Positions 1-10,108 of a stretch of 18,982 nucleotides of DNA are shown one piece after another. Below the pieces are notes generated by a model, which saw nothing but the letters and a program-made list of their open reading frames with translations, did not search any database and was not told the origin of the DNA. Each line of letters starts with the position of its first letter. Position 1 is the first letter of the stretch. The stretch is from assembly GCA_900547655.1 (NCBI GenBank), contig URHQ01000040.1:1-18982 (forward strand), written 5' to 3'. Source of the DNA: an uncultured Collinsella sp. (GTDB lineage: Bacteria; Actinomycetota; Coriobacteriia; Coriobacteriales; Coriobacteriaceae). Both the position numbers and the translations under genes were made by a program.

Positions 1-23
1 CGGGATTGGTCAATCTCGGCCGA

Positions 24-42
24 CTATATTTGGCTAAATTAT
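24..42. promoter_or_regulatory. ATATTTG-type dyad, copy 1
   Basis: Imperfect dyad with arms ATTT and AAAT around GGCT, preceded by CTAT. It shares the pattern CTATATTTG-C-AAAT with a second copy at 223-240, differing at two of the first 16 positions. Two related dyads upstream of the same gene could be regulator sites, but copy 1 is about 500 bp from the nifJ start and may belong to an element outside the window. No known regulator site is recognised. Confidence 0.3.
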
Positions 43-80
43 TCCGGCGCTAACACTCTAACTCATCCCCCCCAAATAAC

Positions 81-143
81 TTGCGGTGAAATAGGGACTG
101 ATTAAGGCCGTTAACAGCAAAAACACTCCCTATTTCACCGCAA
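81..143. repeat. 17-bp perfect inverted repeat with 29-nt spacer
   Basis: The left arm TTGCGGTGAAATAGGGA (81-97) is exactly complementary to the right arm TCCCTATTTCACCGCAA (127-143). The 29-nt spacer contains no obvious gene. No T-run follows the right arm, so it is not a standard intrinsic terminator. The length, perfect arms and intergenic position fit a small palindromic repetitive element or MITE-like remnant, or a cruciform-type regulatory site. No target-site duplication is visible. Whether it recurs elsewhere in the genome cannot be seen from one window. Confidence 0.6.
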
Positions 144-160
144 CTGCTATGGGGTTCCAA

Positions 161-200
161 GGGACTGTGCCCGTCGGTGCCGGGCGCACAACAGTCACCC
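161..200 (+). other. Imperfect hairpin in the nifJ upstream region
   Basis: The segment can fold into a stem-loop. GCCCG (169-173) pairs with CGGGC (181-185) around a 7-nt loop. After a 5-nt bulge, ACTGT (164-168) pairs with ACAGT (191-195). A smaller dyad, GGTAAA-CC-TTTACC, follows at 203-216. No U-tract follows either, so termination is unlikely. It lies upstream of the best -10 candidate for nifJ and may be DNA-level symmetry or the end of an upstream transcript. It matches no riboswitch I recognise. Confidence 0.3.
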
Positions 201-222
201 GAGGTAAACCTTTACCGGCCAC

Positions 223-261
223 CTATATTTGCCGAAATATGGCTTGACGGCGGGGTACAAT
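223..261 (+). promoter_or_regulatory. Putative nifJ promoter with dyad copy 2 in the -35 region
   Basis: The perfect dyad ATATTT-GCCG-AAATAT (225-240) lies 15 bp upstream of GGGGTACAAT, whose TACAAT (256-261) is a good -10 hexamer. A nearby TTGACG (244-249) is only 6 bp from that -10 and cannot serve as its -35. The dyad therefore occupies the -35 position, which would suit an activator or repressor site. If used, this promoter gives a 5' leader of roughly 275 nt before nifJ. Inference from sequence pattern only. Confidence 0.4.
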
Positions 262-494
262 AAACCCGCATGCGGATTTCCGTTGCGGGCGCTTCCCATC
301 GCCGGGGCGTGCTCGGGAGCATCCGACATGCGGCCTTTGCGGCGCTCGGTCATGTGCAAGACGGGTAGCTGGGCTTGTGGAGCGCGTGCAGCCCTCCTCG
401 CCTCGGTATGCCTTCTCTCCACGCCATGTACCTGCTGCTGAGTCCGCCTGCCAGATGATTGGAAGCAACAGCGAAAATCCCATCACGCCAACAT

Positions 495-510
495 CCCGGC
501 GATCGCCGGG
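495..510. promoter_or_regulatory. 16-bp perfect palindrome just upstream of nifJ
   Basis: CCCGGCGATCGCCGGG is a perfect palindrome ending 32 bp before the nifJ start codon and about 18 bp before its ribosome-binding site. As RNA it would form a 6-bp GC hairpin with a GATC loop. It could be an operator, a 5'-UTR stabilising hairpin, or simply a GCGATCGC-containing palindrome with no role. Confidence 0.35.
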
Positions 511-542
511 GCCTGTATACCTATATGAGAGGAGAGGGGTAT

Positions 543-4082
<3,540 letters not shown>

Positions 4083-4093
4083 GTCTCCCACCG

Positions 4094-4216
4094 CAGGATC
4101 TGAGAGCTAACCTTCGCGGACGTCCTCGGACATGAAAGAACCCCCGCTGCGCACTACGTGCGGCGGGGGTTCTTTCGTCCTGCGGAGTGTCCGCGAAGGT
4201 TAGCCCTCAGATCCTG
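4094..4216. repeat. Nested long inverted repeat enclosing the nifJ terminator
   Basis: Outer arms 4094-4121 and 4189-4216 are 28 bp each and complementary at 27 positions (one mismatch). Inside, separated by 12 unpaired bases on each side, sits the terminator stem 4134-4176. ACGTCCTCGGA occurs at 4120-4130 and again as a direct repeat at 4225-4235, just outside the right arm. The outer arms far exceed what termination needs. This may be a duplicated or inverted segment, a palindromic mobile-repeat remnant, or an RNA-stabilising 3' structure for nifJ. No clear target-site duplication flanks it. Confidence 0.65.
4134..4176 (+). terminator. Strong intrinsic terminator of nifJ
   Basis: GAAAGAACCCCCGC (4134-4147) pairs perfectly with GCGGGGGTTCTTTC (4163-4176). 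Inside, after a 2-nt bulge, CGCAC pairs with GTGCG around a TAC loop. The A-rich and T-rich ends of the arms suit a bidirectional terminator. It begins 52 bp after the nifJ stop codon. Confidence 0.85.
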
Positions 4217-4735
4217 CTACGACTACGTCCTCGGATGTGATGGCGGATGAAGGACGTGGTTGTGGGGGCTTTTGTCCCCTTCGCTGTTTCGCGGCTTTGC
4301 CGCGAAACCTCGCGCCACTTTGGGGATGGATGGGGGACTTGGCTGTTGCCGCCTTTTCGGAGCCCTTCTTTATTCCTTATGCTGGATGAAAAGCCCCTTG
4401 TTTTTGCAGGGGTGCATACTCGACTTATAAGTGCATAGAATCTCGTATAGCGCGAGTAAGATATTGCGCTGTCCGTTTTGTGTTTAGCAGAGATGTAGTT
4501 TGCATAATCCGACATAATCCTCGCTGCATTTAAATAAAGTTGCACGTAAATGGCGTAGATATGTCTGAGCTGGTGTTCTGTACGCTGAGCGGACAAAAAC
4601 GACCGTTCACCGTTCCGCTATTTTCAAAATGAATAAAATGAGCGATAAAGAGAATATAAACCTTAATAAACTCGCGTATCGCACGGACGCGGGTTATTAA
4701 TGGGTTGTAGGCCTTTTACAGAAAGGATTCCAGCA
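4217..4735. other. Gene-free intergenic stretch upstream of arcC
   Basis: No convincing gene. It holds a perfect 10-bp hairpin, GTTTCGCGGC-TTT-GCCGCGAAAC (4286-4308), with no U-tract, and a possible CCCCT/AGGGG stem around 4394-4412. There is also a 10-bp palindrome, ACTTATAAGT (4423-4432). From about 4380 onward the sequence is visibly richer in A/T than the flanking genes. Weak promoter hints are two CATAAT boxes (4503-4508 and 4513-4518) and TATAAA (4655-4660), none with a good -35. ATGAATAAAA (4629-4638) resembles one half of an ArgR box, but the second half is missing. The arcC promoter probably lies in the AT-rich part. Confidence 0.5.
4665..4698 (+). other. 5'-UTR hairpin upstream of arcC
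   Basis: The stem pairs 4665-4677 with 4687-4698: nine inner base pairs (one G-U), a single bulged A, then three more pairs, around a 9-nt loop. It ends 22 nt before the arcC ribosome-binding site GAAAGGA (4721-4727). No U-tract follows, so it is more likely a translational or stability element than a terminator. Confidence 0.4.
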
Positions 4736-5698
4736 ATGTCTAAGCCTCTTGGCAAGCCCGATCGTATTGTCGTCGCCCTTGGCGGCAACGCCCTCGGCAA
4801 CAACCCCGTCGAGCAGATCGAGGCCGTGAGCAACACCGCCCACGCTCTCCTCGGTCTCATCGAGCAGGGCAATGAGATCATCATCACCCACGGCAACGGC
4901 CCGCAGGTCGGCATGATCCAGAATGCCTTCGCCGCTGCCCACGATGCCATCGGTACCCCCGAGATGCCGCTGCCCGAGTGCGGCGCCATGTCCCAGGGCT
5001 ACATTGGTTATCACCTGCAGCAGGGCATCGGCCGCGAGATGCACAAGCGCTATAAGCGTTGGCACGCCGCCACCGTCGTCACCCAGATCGAGTGCGACCC
5101 GGATGATCCCGCGTTCAAGAACCCGACCAAGCCGATCGGTCCCTTCTACACCGAGGAGCAGGCCAAGGAGTTCATGGCCGAGGATCCCTCCAAGGTCTTT
5201 GTCGAGGATTCCGGCCGCGGCTGGCGTCGCGTCGTCGCCTCCCCCGATCCCAAGAAGATCGTCGAGGCCGACTCCATCCTCAACCTGCTCGACAACGAGT
5301 TCATCGTCATCGCCTGCGGTGGCGGCGGCATCCCCGTCGTCCGCGACTACGAGAACAAGGGCTGCTACAAGGGCGTTCCCGCCGTCATCGACAAGGACCT
5401 GGGCGGCGAGCTGCTGGCCGAGGACTGCGACGCCGACGTTCTGTTCCTGCTGACCGCCGTTGAGCATGTCGCCATCAACTTTGGCAAGCCTAACCAGGAG
5501 GAGCTCGAGGACCTCACCGCCGACGAGGCCGAGCGCCTGGCCGACGAGGGCCAGTTCGGCAAGGGTTCCATGGAGCCCAAGGTTCGCGCTGCCATCAAGT
5601 TCGCGCGTTCCCGCAAGGGCCGCACCTGCATCATCGGCGCTCTGGACAAGGCCGCCGAGACCATGGCCGGCCTCTCCGGTACCCGCATCCACGAGTAG
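4736..5698 (+). CDS. arcC: Carbamate kinase
   Basis: Transfers phosphate from carbamoyl phosphate to ADP, giving ATP, CO2 and NH3; the last step of the arginine deiminase and other carbamoyl-phosphate-yielding pathways, in the cytoplasm. The 320-residue length is typical. Family motifs are the N-terminal nucleotide-binding VALGGNAL (13-20) and THGNGPQVG (51-59), then the C-terminal CGGGGIPV, IDKDLGGELLA and LTAVEHVAINFGKP segments. The ATG at 4736 is chosen over an in-frame ATG at 4700 because GAAAGGA lies 8 nt upstream and the family N-terminus begins there. Arginine deiminase and ornithine carbamoyltransferase genes are not adjacent, so the carbamoyl-phosphate source is unknown; they may be elsewhere, or it may come from purine or agmatine breakdown. 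It ends in its own terminator and appears monocistronic. Confidence 0.95.
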   Translation: MSKPLGKPDRIVVALGGNALGNNPVEQIEAVSNTAHALLGLIEQGNEIIITHGNGPQVGMIQNAFAAAHDAIGTPEMPLPECGAMSQGYIGYHLQQGIGREMHKRYKRWHAATVVTQIECDPDDPAFKNPTKPIGPFYTEEQAKEFMAEDPSKVFVEDSGRGWRRVVASPDPKKIVEADSILNLLDNEFIVIACGGGGIPVVRDYENKGCYKGVPAVIDKDLGGELLAEDCDADVLFLLTAVEHVAINFGKPNQEELEDLTADEAERLADEGQFGKGSMEPKVRAAIKFARSRKGRTCIIGALDKAAETMAGLSGTRIHE

Positions 5699-5720
5699 TC
5701 TCTACTCTGTTGCCTCTCTC

Positions 5721-5744
5721 GTGGGCGCCAGGCAAAGCGCCCAC
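5721..5744. other. 8-bp hairpin after arcC
   Basis: GTGGGCGC (5721-5728) pairs perfectly with GCGCCCAC (5737-5744) around an 8-nt loop, 22 bp past the arcC stop. No U-run follows on the plus strand. It precedes the proper terminator at 5764 and may protect the mRNA 3' end or help terminate the convergent gene. Confidence 0.4.
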
Positions 5745-5763
5745 AAACTAGCCTCTCTTCATG

Positions 5764-5797
5764 AGCCCCGCAGTCCGCTCCGGCTGCGGGGCTTTTG
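5764..5797 (+). terminator. Intrinsic terminator of arcC
   Basis: AGCCCCGCAG (5764-5773) pairs perfectly with CTGCGGGGCT (5784-5793), followed by TTTT. It lies between the convergent arcC and C39-like genes. On the minus strand no T-run follows the stem, so it should act mainly for arcC. Confidence 0.85.
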
Positions 5798-5832
5798 CTA
5801 TTCACCTAGTCATTGGGGACATTCTTAAACGA

Positions 5833-6834
5833 CTAGTAGTAGGCCCACATGGCTTCGATTTCGTTGAGGACCTCTACGACGCCCCAGCGGCGGGCGCTGC
5901 GGCTGGCCGAGTTGGGGTCGTAGACGCCAATCTGGTCGGCATCGTCGATGCCGTAGAGCACGATGTAGTGGCCTACGTTGGTAAACGTACCGGGGCGCAC
6001 TGCGGCGATGACGGGCGCACCCGAGCGAAGTGCTTGGGTAATCGATTCGCGATCGTTATAGAGCTGTGTTCCGTTGAGCCCCAGCTGCCACGCACCGCCT
6101 GTCATAAACGACCACTCGGTGGCACCGGTGGGGGCGTAGTTGCCGGCTTCGGCCAGCGCGCATATATCGACCGGCGTCTTATCGGTATGGCCGGTCTTAA
6201 AGATATAGACCATGGTGAGGCAGGTAGGACCGCAAGCGTTTTCGCGAATAGTGCCACCGGCATAGGGCAGCTCCGACCATGCGGGGTCAATTTGGTAGAT
6301 GTGGGGCATGGTGCCGGCCTGCCATTGCGAGCGTGGGGTCGAGAACGCAAAGGAGTAACCAGGTGCGACGGGAGCTTTAAGCAGCTTGTCCTCGGCAGTG
6401 GGCTCAAGACCGGCTGATCCGTGGGAGATACAGGATCCCAAAAACACAAAGACGAGGCAGGCGGCGATGGAGCAAAGCGTAAGGCGTAGGCGGCGGGCCG
6501 GAAGCGCGTGACTTGTGGCGTGCGACGCAGGGTGAGGGGCGGAATTGCCGCGATCGCGTTGAGGTCGCGAAAAGGAGCGCTTGACGTAGTAGTCGGTCTT
6601 ACGGCGATCGTAGCGGCGTGGCTGCGATGTGTCGGTCTGGCGTTGGCGTGTGCTCGTACTCACGCGGTCTGACTGCTGCACGGTACGGCTTTGTTGCCGC
6701 GAAGAAGCCCCGGGCTGCTCTTGGGGGCGCTGCGGGCTGTCGTTGTCGGAGGTGCTTCTGGGCGTTGGCGTGGTGCGGCCGGCAAGGCGCACGCTTTGTG
6801 GCCGTTGGTCGCCGTCATTGTATCCGTATGCCAT
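5833..6834 (-). CDS. Membrane-anchored C39-like cysteine peptidase family protein
   Basis: A 333-residue protein in three parts. Residues 1-115 form a low-complexity, probably disordered and strongly basic region rich in Q, R, S, T and P. One membrane segment follows at about 118-136 (LTLCSIAACLVFVFLG), preceded by RRLR, which predicts the N-terminus inside and C-terminus outside. Residues 175-333 resemble the Peptidase_C39_2 papain-like fold: YQIDPAWS, then NACGPTC with likely catalytic C201, GHYIVLYG with H289, and YDPNS with D306. It probably acts on peptides or proteins at the outer face; the substrate is unknown. The ATG at 6834 is preferred over a GTG three codons upstream, because AAGGTG (which includes that GTG) is well placed as its ribosome site. 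This is the only minus-strand gene here, convergent with arcC and divergent from the permease. Confidence 0.8.
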   Translation of the reverse strand: MAYGYNDGDQRPQSVRLAGRTTPTPRSTSDNDSPQRPQEQPGASSRQQSRTVQQSDRVSTSTRQRQTDTSQPRRYDRRKTDYYVKRSFSRPQRDRGNSAPHPASHATSHALPARRLRLTLCSIAACLVFVFLGSCISHGSAGLEPTAEDKLLKAPVAPGYSFAFSTPRSQWQAGTMPHIYQIDPAWSELPYAGGTIRENACGPTCLTMVYIFKTGHTDKTPVDICALAEAGNYAPTGATEWSFMTGGAWQLGLNGTQLYNDRESITQALRSGAPVIAAVRPGTFTNVGHYIVLYGIDDADQIGVYDPNSASRSARRWGVVEVLNEIEAMWAYY

Positions 6835-7188
6835 TCGAATCACCTTGCCTCATGTGTAACTTGTCTATCCTACATAAAAAGATGCACGACACATGGGTAT
6901 GTGCGCCAAAAGCCTGACAAATGGTATGAACGTTGCCGCGCCGCGCGCCAAGCGTCACGGCAACAGGTATTCAAAAGCAGACAAGATGAAAGCGTCCAAG
7001 ACGAATGACGTCTCCCGCCGTTCGTCCCAAAAACGGTGCCGCTCGTTTTGCAATTCTGCCTTCGGTCGAGCTGCGAGCGGCGCTGCTGCGCCAAGGCCGT
7101 ATCTTAAAGCCATGGAATAAAAGCGCGCGGCAAAACGGACCGCGCAAGGGGTGACGCCAAGGGCGTCAAACAGGAAAGGAGGGGAACA
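6835..7188. other. Divergent intergenic region between C39-like gene and permease
   Basis: No convincing gene; the short open frames lack ribosome sites and family similarity. Dyads visible: GTTGCCG (6932-6938) with CGGCAAC (6958-6964); GCGCGG (7125-7130) with CCGCGC (7140-7145); and TGACGCC (7152-7158) with GGCGTCA (7162-7168), which ends just before the permease ribosome site. The last two would fold in the permease leader and could affect its expression. Promoters for both genes should lie here, but I could not pick convincing -35/-10 pairs. Confidence 0.4.
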
Positions 7189-8640
7189 ATGGCGGACAAG
7201 AACGCAGAAGTTGCAGTCGAGGATAACGGCGGCATGAAGAAAACGCTTTCGCTCTGGAACTTCTTCACCATCGGCTTCGGTGCCATCATCGGTACCGGTT
7301 GGGTTCTGCAGGTCGGCGACTGGATGGTCGTGGGCGGCGGTCCCGTTCCCGCTATGATCGCATTCCTCTTGGGTGCAATCTTCCTCGTGCCCGTCGGAGC
7401 TGTTTTCGGTGAGCTCACGGCTGCCATCCCCATCTCGGGCGGCATCGTCGAGTATGTCGATCGTAGCTTTGGCCGTACGCTGAGCTACATCACCGGATGG
7501 CTTTTGGCCCTGGGCAACGGCATCCTGTGCCCGTGGGAGGCCATCGCCATCTCGACCCTCGTGTCCGAGATGTTCGGTAGCCTGCCCGGTCTTGAGTGGC
7601 TGCGCGCCGTCAAGCTCTACACCATCCTGGGCGCCGACGTTTACCTGTTCCCGACGCTGATCGCGCTCGGCTTTGCAGTCTACGTCATCTTCCTCAACTT
7701 CCGCGGCGCCAGCTCGGCTGCCAAGCTCCAGGCCTTCCTGACCAAGGCCCTGCTCTGCGGCATGCTGCTCGCCATGGGCGTCTCACTGTTCACCGGCTCG
7801 CCGGACAACGCCATGCCCGTGTTCTCCCAGGTCACCGGCGCTGGCGGCGGCAAGGCCGCTACCGAGAGCACCAGCCTGTTCGCCGGCATCGTGTCGGTCC
7901 TGGTACTGACCCCGTTCTTCTACGCCGGCTTCGACACCATTCCTCAGCAGGCTGAGGAAGCAGCCGAGGGCCTCAACTGGAACAAGTTCGGCAAGATCAT
8001 CTCCCTGGCCCTGCTGGCCGCCGGCGGCTTCTACATGGTCTGCATCTACTCGTTCGGCACCATCCTCGACTGGCATGAGTTTGTTAAGAGCCCGGTTCCC
8101 GCGCTTGCCTGCCTCAAGGGCATCAACATGCTCCTGTACCTGGCCATACTCGTCATCGCCACGCTTGGGCCCATGGGCCCGATGAACTCCTTCTACGGCG
8201 CCACGAGCCGCATCATGCTCGCCATGGGCCGCAAGGGCCAGCTGCCCGAGCAGTTCGCCGAGGTCGACCCCAAGTCCGGCGCTCCCAAGCTTGCCTGCGT
8301 CGTCCTGGGCATCATCACCGTCGTCGGTCCGTTCCTGGGCAAGAATATGCTCATCCCTCTGACCAACGTGTCGGCTCTCGCCTTCATCTTCTCCTGCGGC
8401 ATGGTCGCCCTCGCTTGCCTGCGCATGCGCTTCACCGAGCCCGACCTGCCTCGTCCCTACGAGGTGCCCGGCGGCAAGTTTGGCATCGGCCTCGCTATCG
8501 CTGCCTGTGCCATCATCATCGGCCTGCTCGTGATCCCGTTCTCTCCCGCCTCCCTCAACATGGTGGAGTGGAGCATCGTGATCGGCTGGTTGGCTATTGG
8601 CCTGGCCCTCATGGCTTTCACCAATTCCCGCAAAAAGTAA
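7189..8640 (+). CDS. APC-family amino acid permease
   Basis: A 483-residue integral membrane transporter of the amino acid-polyamine-organocation superfamily, probably a cation-coupled symporter or an exchanger for an amino acid or amine. The first membrane helix carries the family signature GFGAIIGTGW (29-38), whose unwound glycine-rich stretch contacts substrate. About twelve hydrophobic segments follow. FYAGFDTIPQQAEEA (about 244-258) is the conserved helix 6-7 region of one APC subgroup. The start is firm: GGAAAGGAGGGG lies just upstream of the ATG at 7189. The amidohydrolase gene follows 132 bp later in the same direction with no clear terminator between, so the permease may import the hydrolase's substrate or exchange its product. 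Substrate specificity cannot be read from the sequence. Confidence 0.9.
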   Translation: MADKNAEVAVEDNGGMKKTLSLWNFFTIGFGAIIGTGWVLQVGDWMVVGGGPVPAMIAFLLGAIFLVPVGAVFGELTAAIPISGGIVEYVDRSFGRTLSYITGWLLALGNGILCPWEAIAISTLVSEMFGSLPGLEWLRAVKLYTILGADVYLFPTLIALGFAVYVIFLNFRGASSAAKLQAFLTKALLCGMLLAMGVSLFTGSPDNAMPVFSQVTGAGGGKAATESTSLFAGIVSVLVLTPFFYAGFDTIPQQAEEAAEGLNWNKFGKIISLALLAAGGFYMVCIYSFGTILDWHEFVKSPVPALACLKGINMLLYLAILVIATLGPMGPMNSFYGATSRIMLAMGRKGQLPEQFAEVDPKSGAPKLACVVLGIITVVGPFLGKNMLIPLTNVSALAFIFSCGMVALACLRMRFTEPDLPRPYEVPGGKFGIGLAIAACAIIIGLLVIPFSPASLNMVEWSIVIGWLAIGLALMAFTNSRKK

Positions 8641-8772
8641 CGCCGAGCCGGGGCGGACCAGGTGCGCGGGACCCTCTCTTCCGCGCACCGAACCCGGCAT
8701 CACTTGGGTAGCTTTGTGAGGCCGCGACCCAACACGGCCTCGCCCACATATATGGATCCATAAGGAGGAACC
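8641..8772 (+). other. Permease-amidohydrolase spacer with two hairpins and a palindrome
   Basis: GGTGCGCGG (8661-8669) pairs perfectly with CCGCGCACC (8681-8689). GAGGCCG (8718-8724) pairs with CGGCCTC (8735-8741). TATGGATCCATA (8751-8762) is a 12-bp palindrome touching the ribosome site AAGGAGG (8762-8768) of the next gene. No U-tract follows either hairpin, so read-through from the permease is plausible. The hairpins may mark RNA processing or differential stability. Confidence 0.45.
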
Positions 8773-10050
8773 ATGTCCACTAAGTATGCAATCGTTGGCG
8801 GCAAGCTCATCGACGGTACCGGTGCCGAGCCGGTCGAGAACTCCCTCGTTCTCGTCGACGACAACGGCAAGATCGAGTACGCCGGCGCCATGCAGGACCT
8901 TCCCGAGGGCGTTGAGGTCATCGACGCCGCCGGCAAGACCGTCCTTCCCGGCCTGATCGACACCCACCTGCACTTCTCGGGCAACTTGACCGACGATGAC
9001 ACCGACTGGGTCATGCAGCCGCTCCTCGAGAAGCAGGCTGTCGCAGTCAAGCAGGCCTACGACTGCCTCACCCACGGCCTCACCACCGTCTGCGAGATCG
9101 GCCGCTTTGGTATCCAGATCCGTGACTGCATCGACAAGGGCGTCTTCAAGGGCCCGCGCGTTCTGGCCACCGGCCTTGGCTTCTGCCGCGTTGCTGGCCA
9201 CGGCGACTCCCACCACTGCAGCCAGGAGCTCAACAAGGAATCGCACCCCTGGGGCGATCAAGTCGACGGTCCTTGGGATCTGCGCAAGGCCGTCCGTCGT
9301 CGCCTGCGCGAGAACCCCGATGCCATCAAGATCTGGGCTACCGGTGGCGGCATCTGGCGCTGGGACTCCGGTCGCGACCAGCACTACTGCTCCGAGGAGA
9401 TCCAGGCCGTGGTCGAAGAGGCAAAGATGGTCGGTATCCCCGTGTGGAGCCACTGCTACAACAACCACGCCGCTGCCTACGATTCCGTCCGCTTTGGCTG
9501 CGAGCAGCTGATTCACGGCTTCGATATCGATGAGCGCACCATGGACCTCATGGCCGAGCAGGGCACCTTCTTCACCCCGACGATCGCCTTCCTGCCCACC
9601 TGGTACGCCACCTATCCGCCCGTCTACGTCCCCGAGCTGCACGACAAGTACGAGGGCACCCTGGTCGAGAAGGAGCTGCAGCGCAACTACGACTGCCTGC
9701 GCGAGGCCAAGAAGCGCGGCGTCGTCATGACGATCGGCTCCGACTCCTTCTCCTTCGTCACCCCGTACGGCACCTGCTCCATCGAGGAGATGTACGAGTT
9801 CGTCGACAAGATCGGCTTCACCCCGGTCGAGACCATCACCTGCGCCACCCTCAACGGCGCCAAGATGTGCCACATCGAGGACGAGACCGGTTCCATCGAG
9901 GCCGGCAAGTGCGCCGACCTGCTGGTCGTCAACGGTGACGTCGCCGCCGACATCCATGTGCTCAACACCGACAACATGGACGTCATCATGAAGGACGGTT
10001 GGATCGTCGAGGCTGGCACCTTTGGCGAGGCCAACAAATACAGCGCCTAA
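8773..10050 (+). CDS. Metal-dependent amidohydrolase (imidazolonepropionase/prolidase-like)
   Basis: A 425-residue amidohydrolase-superfamily enzyme that likely hydrolyses a C-N bond in a small amide, cyclic amide or dipeptide in the cytoplasm. Metal-site residues are clear: H65 and H67 in DTHLHF; K186 in IKIWATGGG, the expected carboxylated bridging lysine; H227 in WSHC; H248 in LIHGF; and catalytic D324 in GSDSF. The composite beta domain is formed by the N-terminal strands (VGGKLIDGTG) and the C-terminal GSIEAGKCADLLVVNGD. This lysine-containing binuclear pattern belongs to the subgroup that includes Zn-dependent Xaa-Pro and Xaa-Arg dipeptidases, but the true substrate is undetermined. TAAGGAGGAA directly before the ATG fixes the start. 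It is a probable functional partner of the upstream permease. Confidence 0.9.
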   Translation: MSTKYAIVGGKLIDGTGAEPVENSLVLVDDNGKIEYAGAMQDLPEGVEVIDAAGKTVLPGLIDTHLHFSGNLTDDDTDWVMQPLLEKQAVAVKQAYDCLTHGLTTVCEIGRFGIQIRDCIDKGVFKGPRVLATGLGFCRVAGHGDSHHCSQELNKESHPWGDQVDGPWDLRKAVRRRLRENPDAIKIWATGGGIWRWDSGRDQHYCSEEIQAVVEEAKMVGIPVWSHCYNNHAAAYDSVRFGCEQLIHGFDIDERTMDLMAEQGTFFTPTIAFLPTWYATYPPVYVPELHDKYEGTLVEKELQRNYDCLREAKKRGVVMTIGSDSFSFVTPYGTCSIEEMYEFVDKIGFTPVETITCATLNGAKMCHIEDETGSIEAGKCADLLVVNGDVAADIHVLNTDNMDVIMKDGWIVEAGTFGEANKYSA

Positions 10051-10091
10051 GATACCGTTTGTCGATGACTGGATGTAAAACACAGTTTTTG

Positions 10092-10106
10092 ATTGCATAA
10101 TGCAAT
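10092..10106. promoter_or_regulatory. ATTGCA-TAA-TGCAAT dyad with CATAAT box
   Basis: A perfect 6-bp dyad with a 3-bp centre that contains CATAAT (10096-10101), a possible -10 for the downstream kinase gene. There is no good -35. An operator overlapping a -10 is one reading; another is a simple AT-rich spacer. ACCGTTTGT (10054-10062), upstream, fits one half of the LytTR-type recognition pattern, but a properly spaced second half is lacking. Confidence 0.3.
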
Positions 10107-10108
10107 GG

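Noticed and set aside
244..261. TTGACG and TACAAT as a -35/-10 pair
   Set aside because: The spacer is only 6 bp, far from the 16-18 bp needed; only the TACAAT box is kept as a candidate.
229..441. 70-residue plus-strand frame in the nifJ leader
   Set aside because: It starts at a TTG overlapping the dyad and putative promoter, without a ribosome site; Cys/Ala-rich with no recognisable family.
4207..4596. 129-residue minus-strand frame between nifJ and arcC
   Set aside because: It runs through hairpins and part of the inverted repeat, has no ribosome site and an unconvincing composition.
4629..4642. ArgR box upstream of arcC
   Set aside because: Only one half (ATGAATAAAA) fits; the second half is absent, so it is mentioned but not annotated as an operator.
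5761..6417. 218-residue plus-strand frame opposite the C39-like gene
   Set aside because: It begins inside the arcC terminator and lies antisense to a gene with a recognisable catalytic triad.
7783..10098. 771-residue minus-strand open frame opposite the permease and amidohydrolase
   Set aside because: It spans two real genes and their spacer, has low-complexity composition and no ribosome site or domain; a codon-bias shadow.
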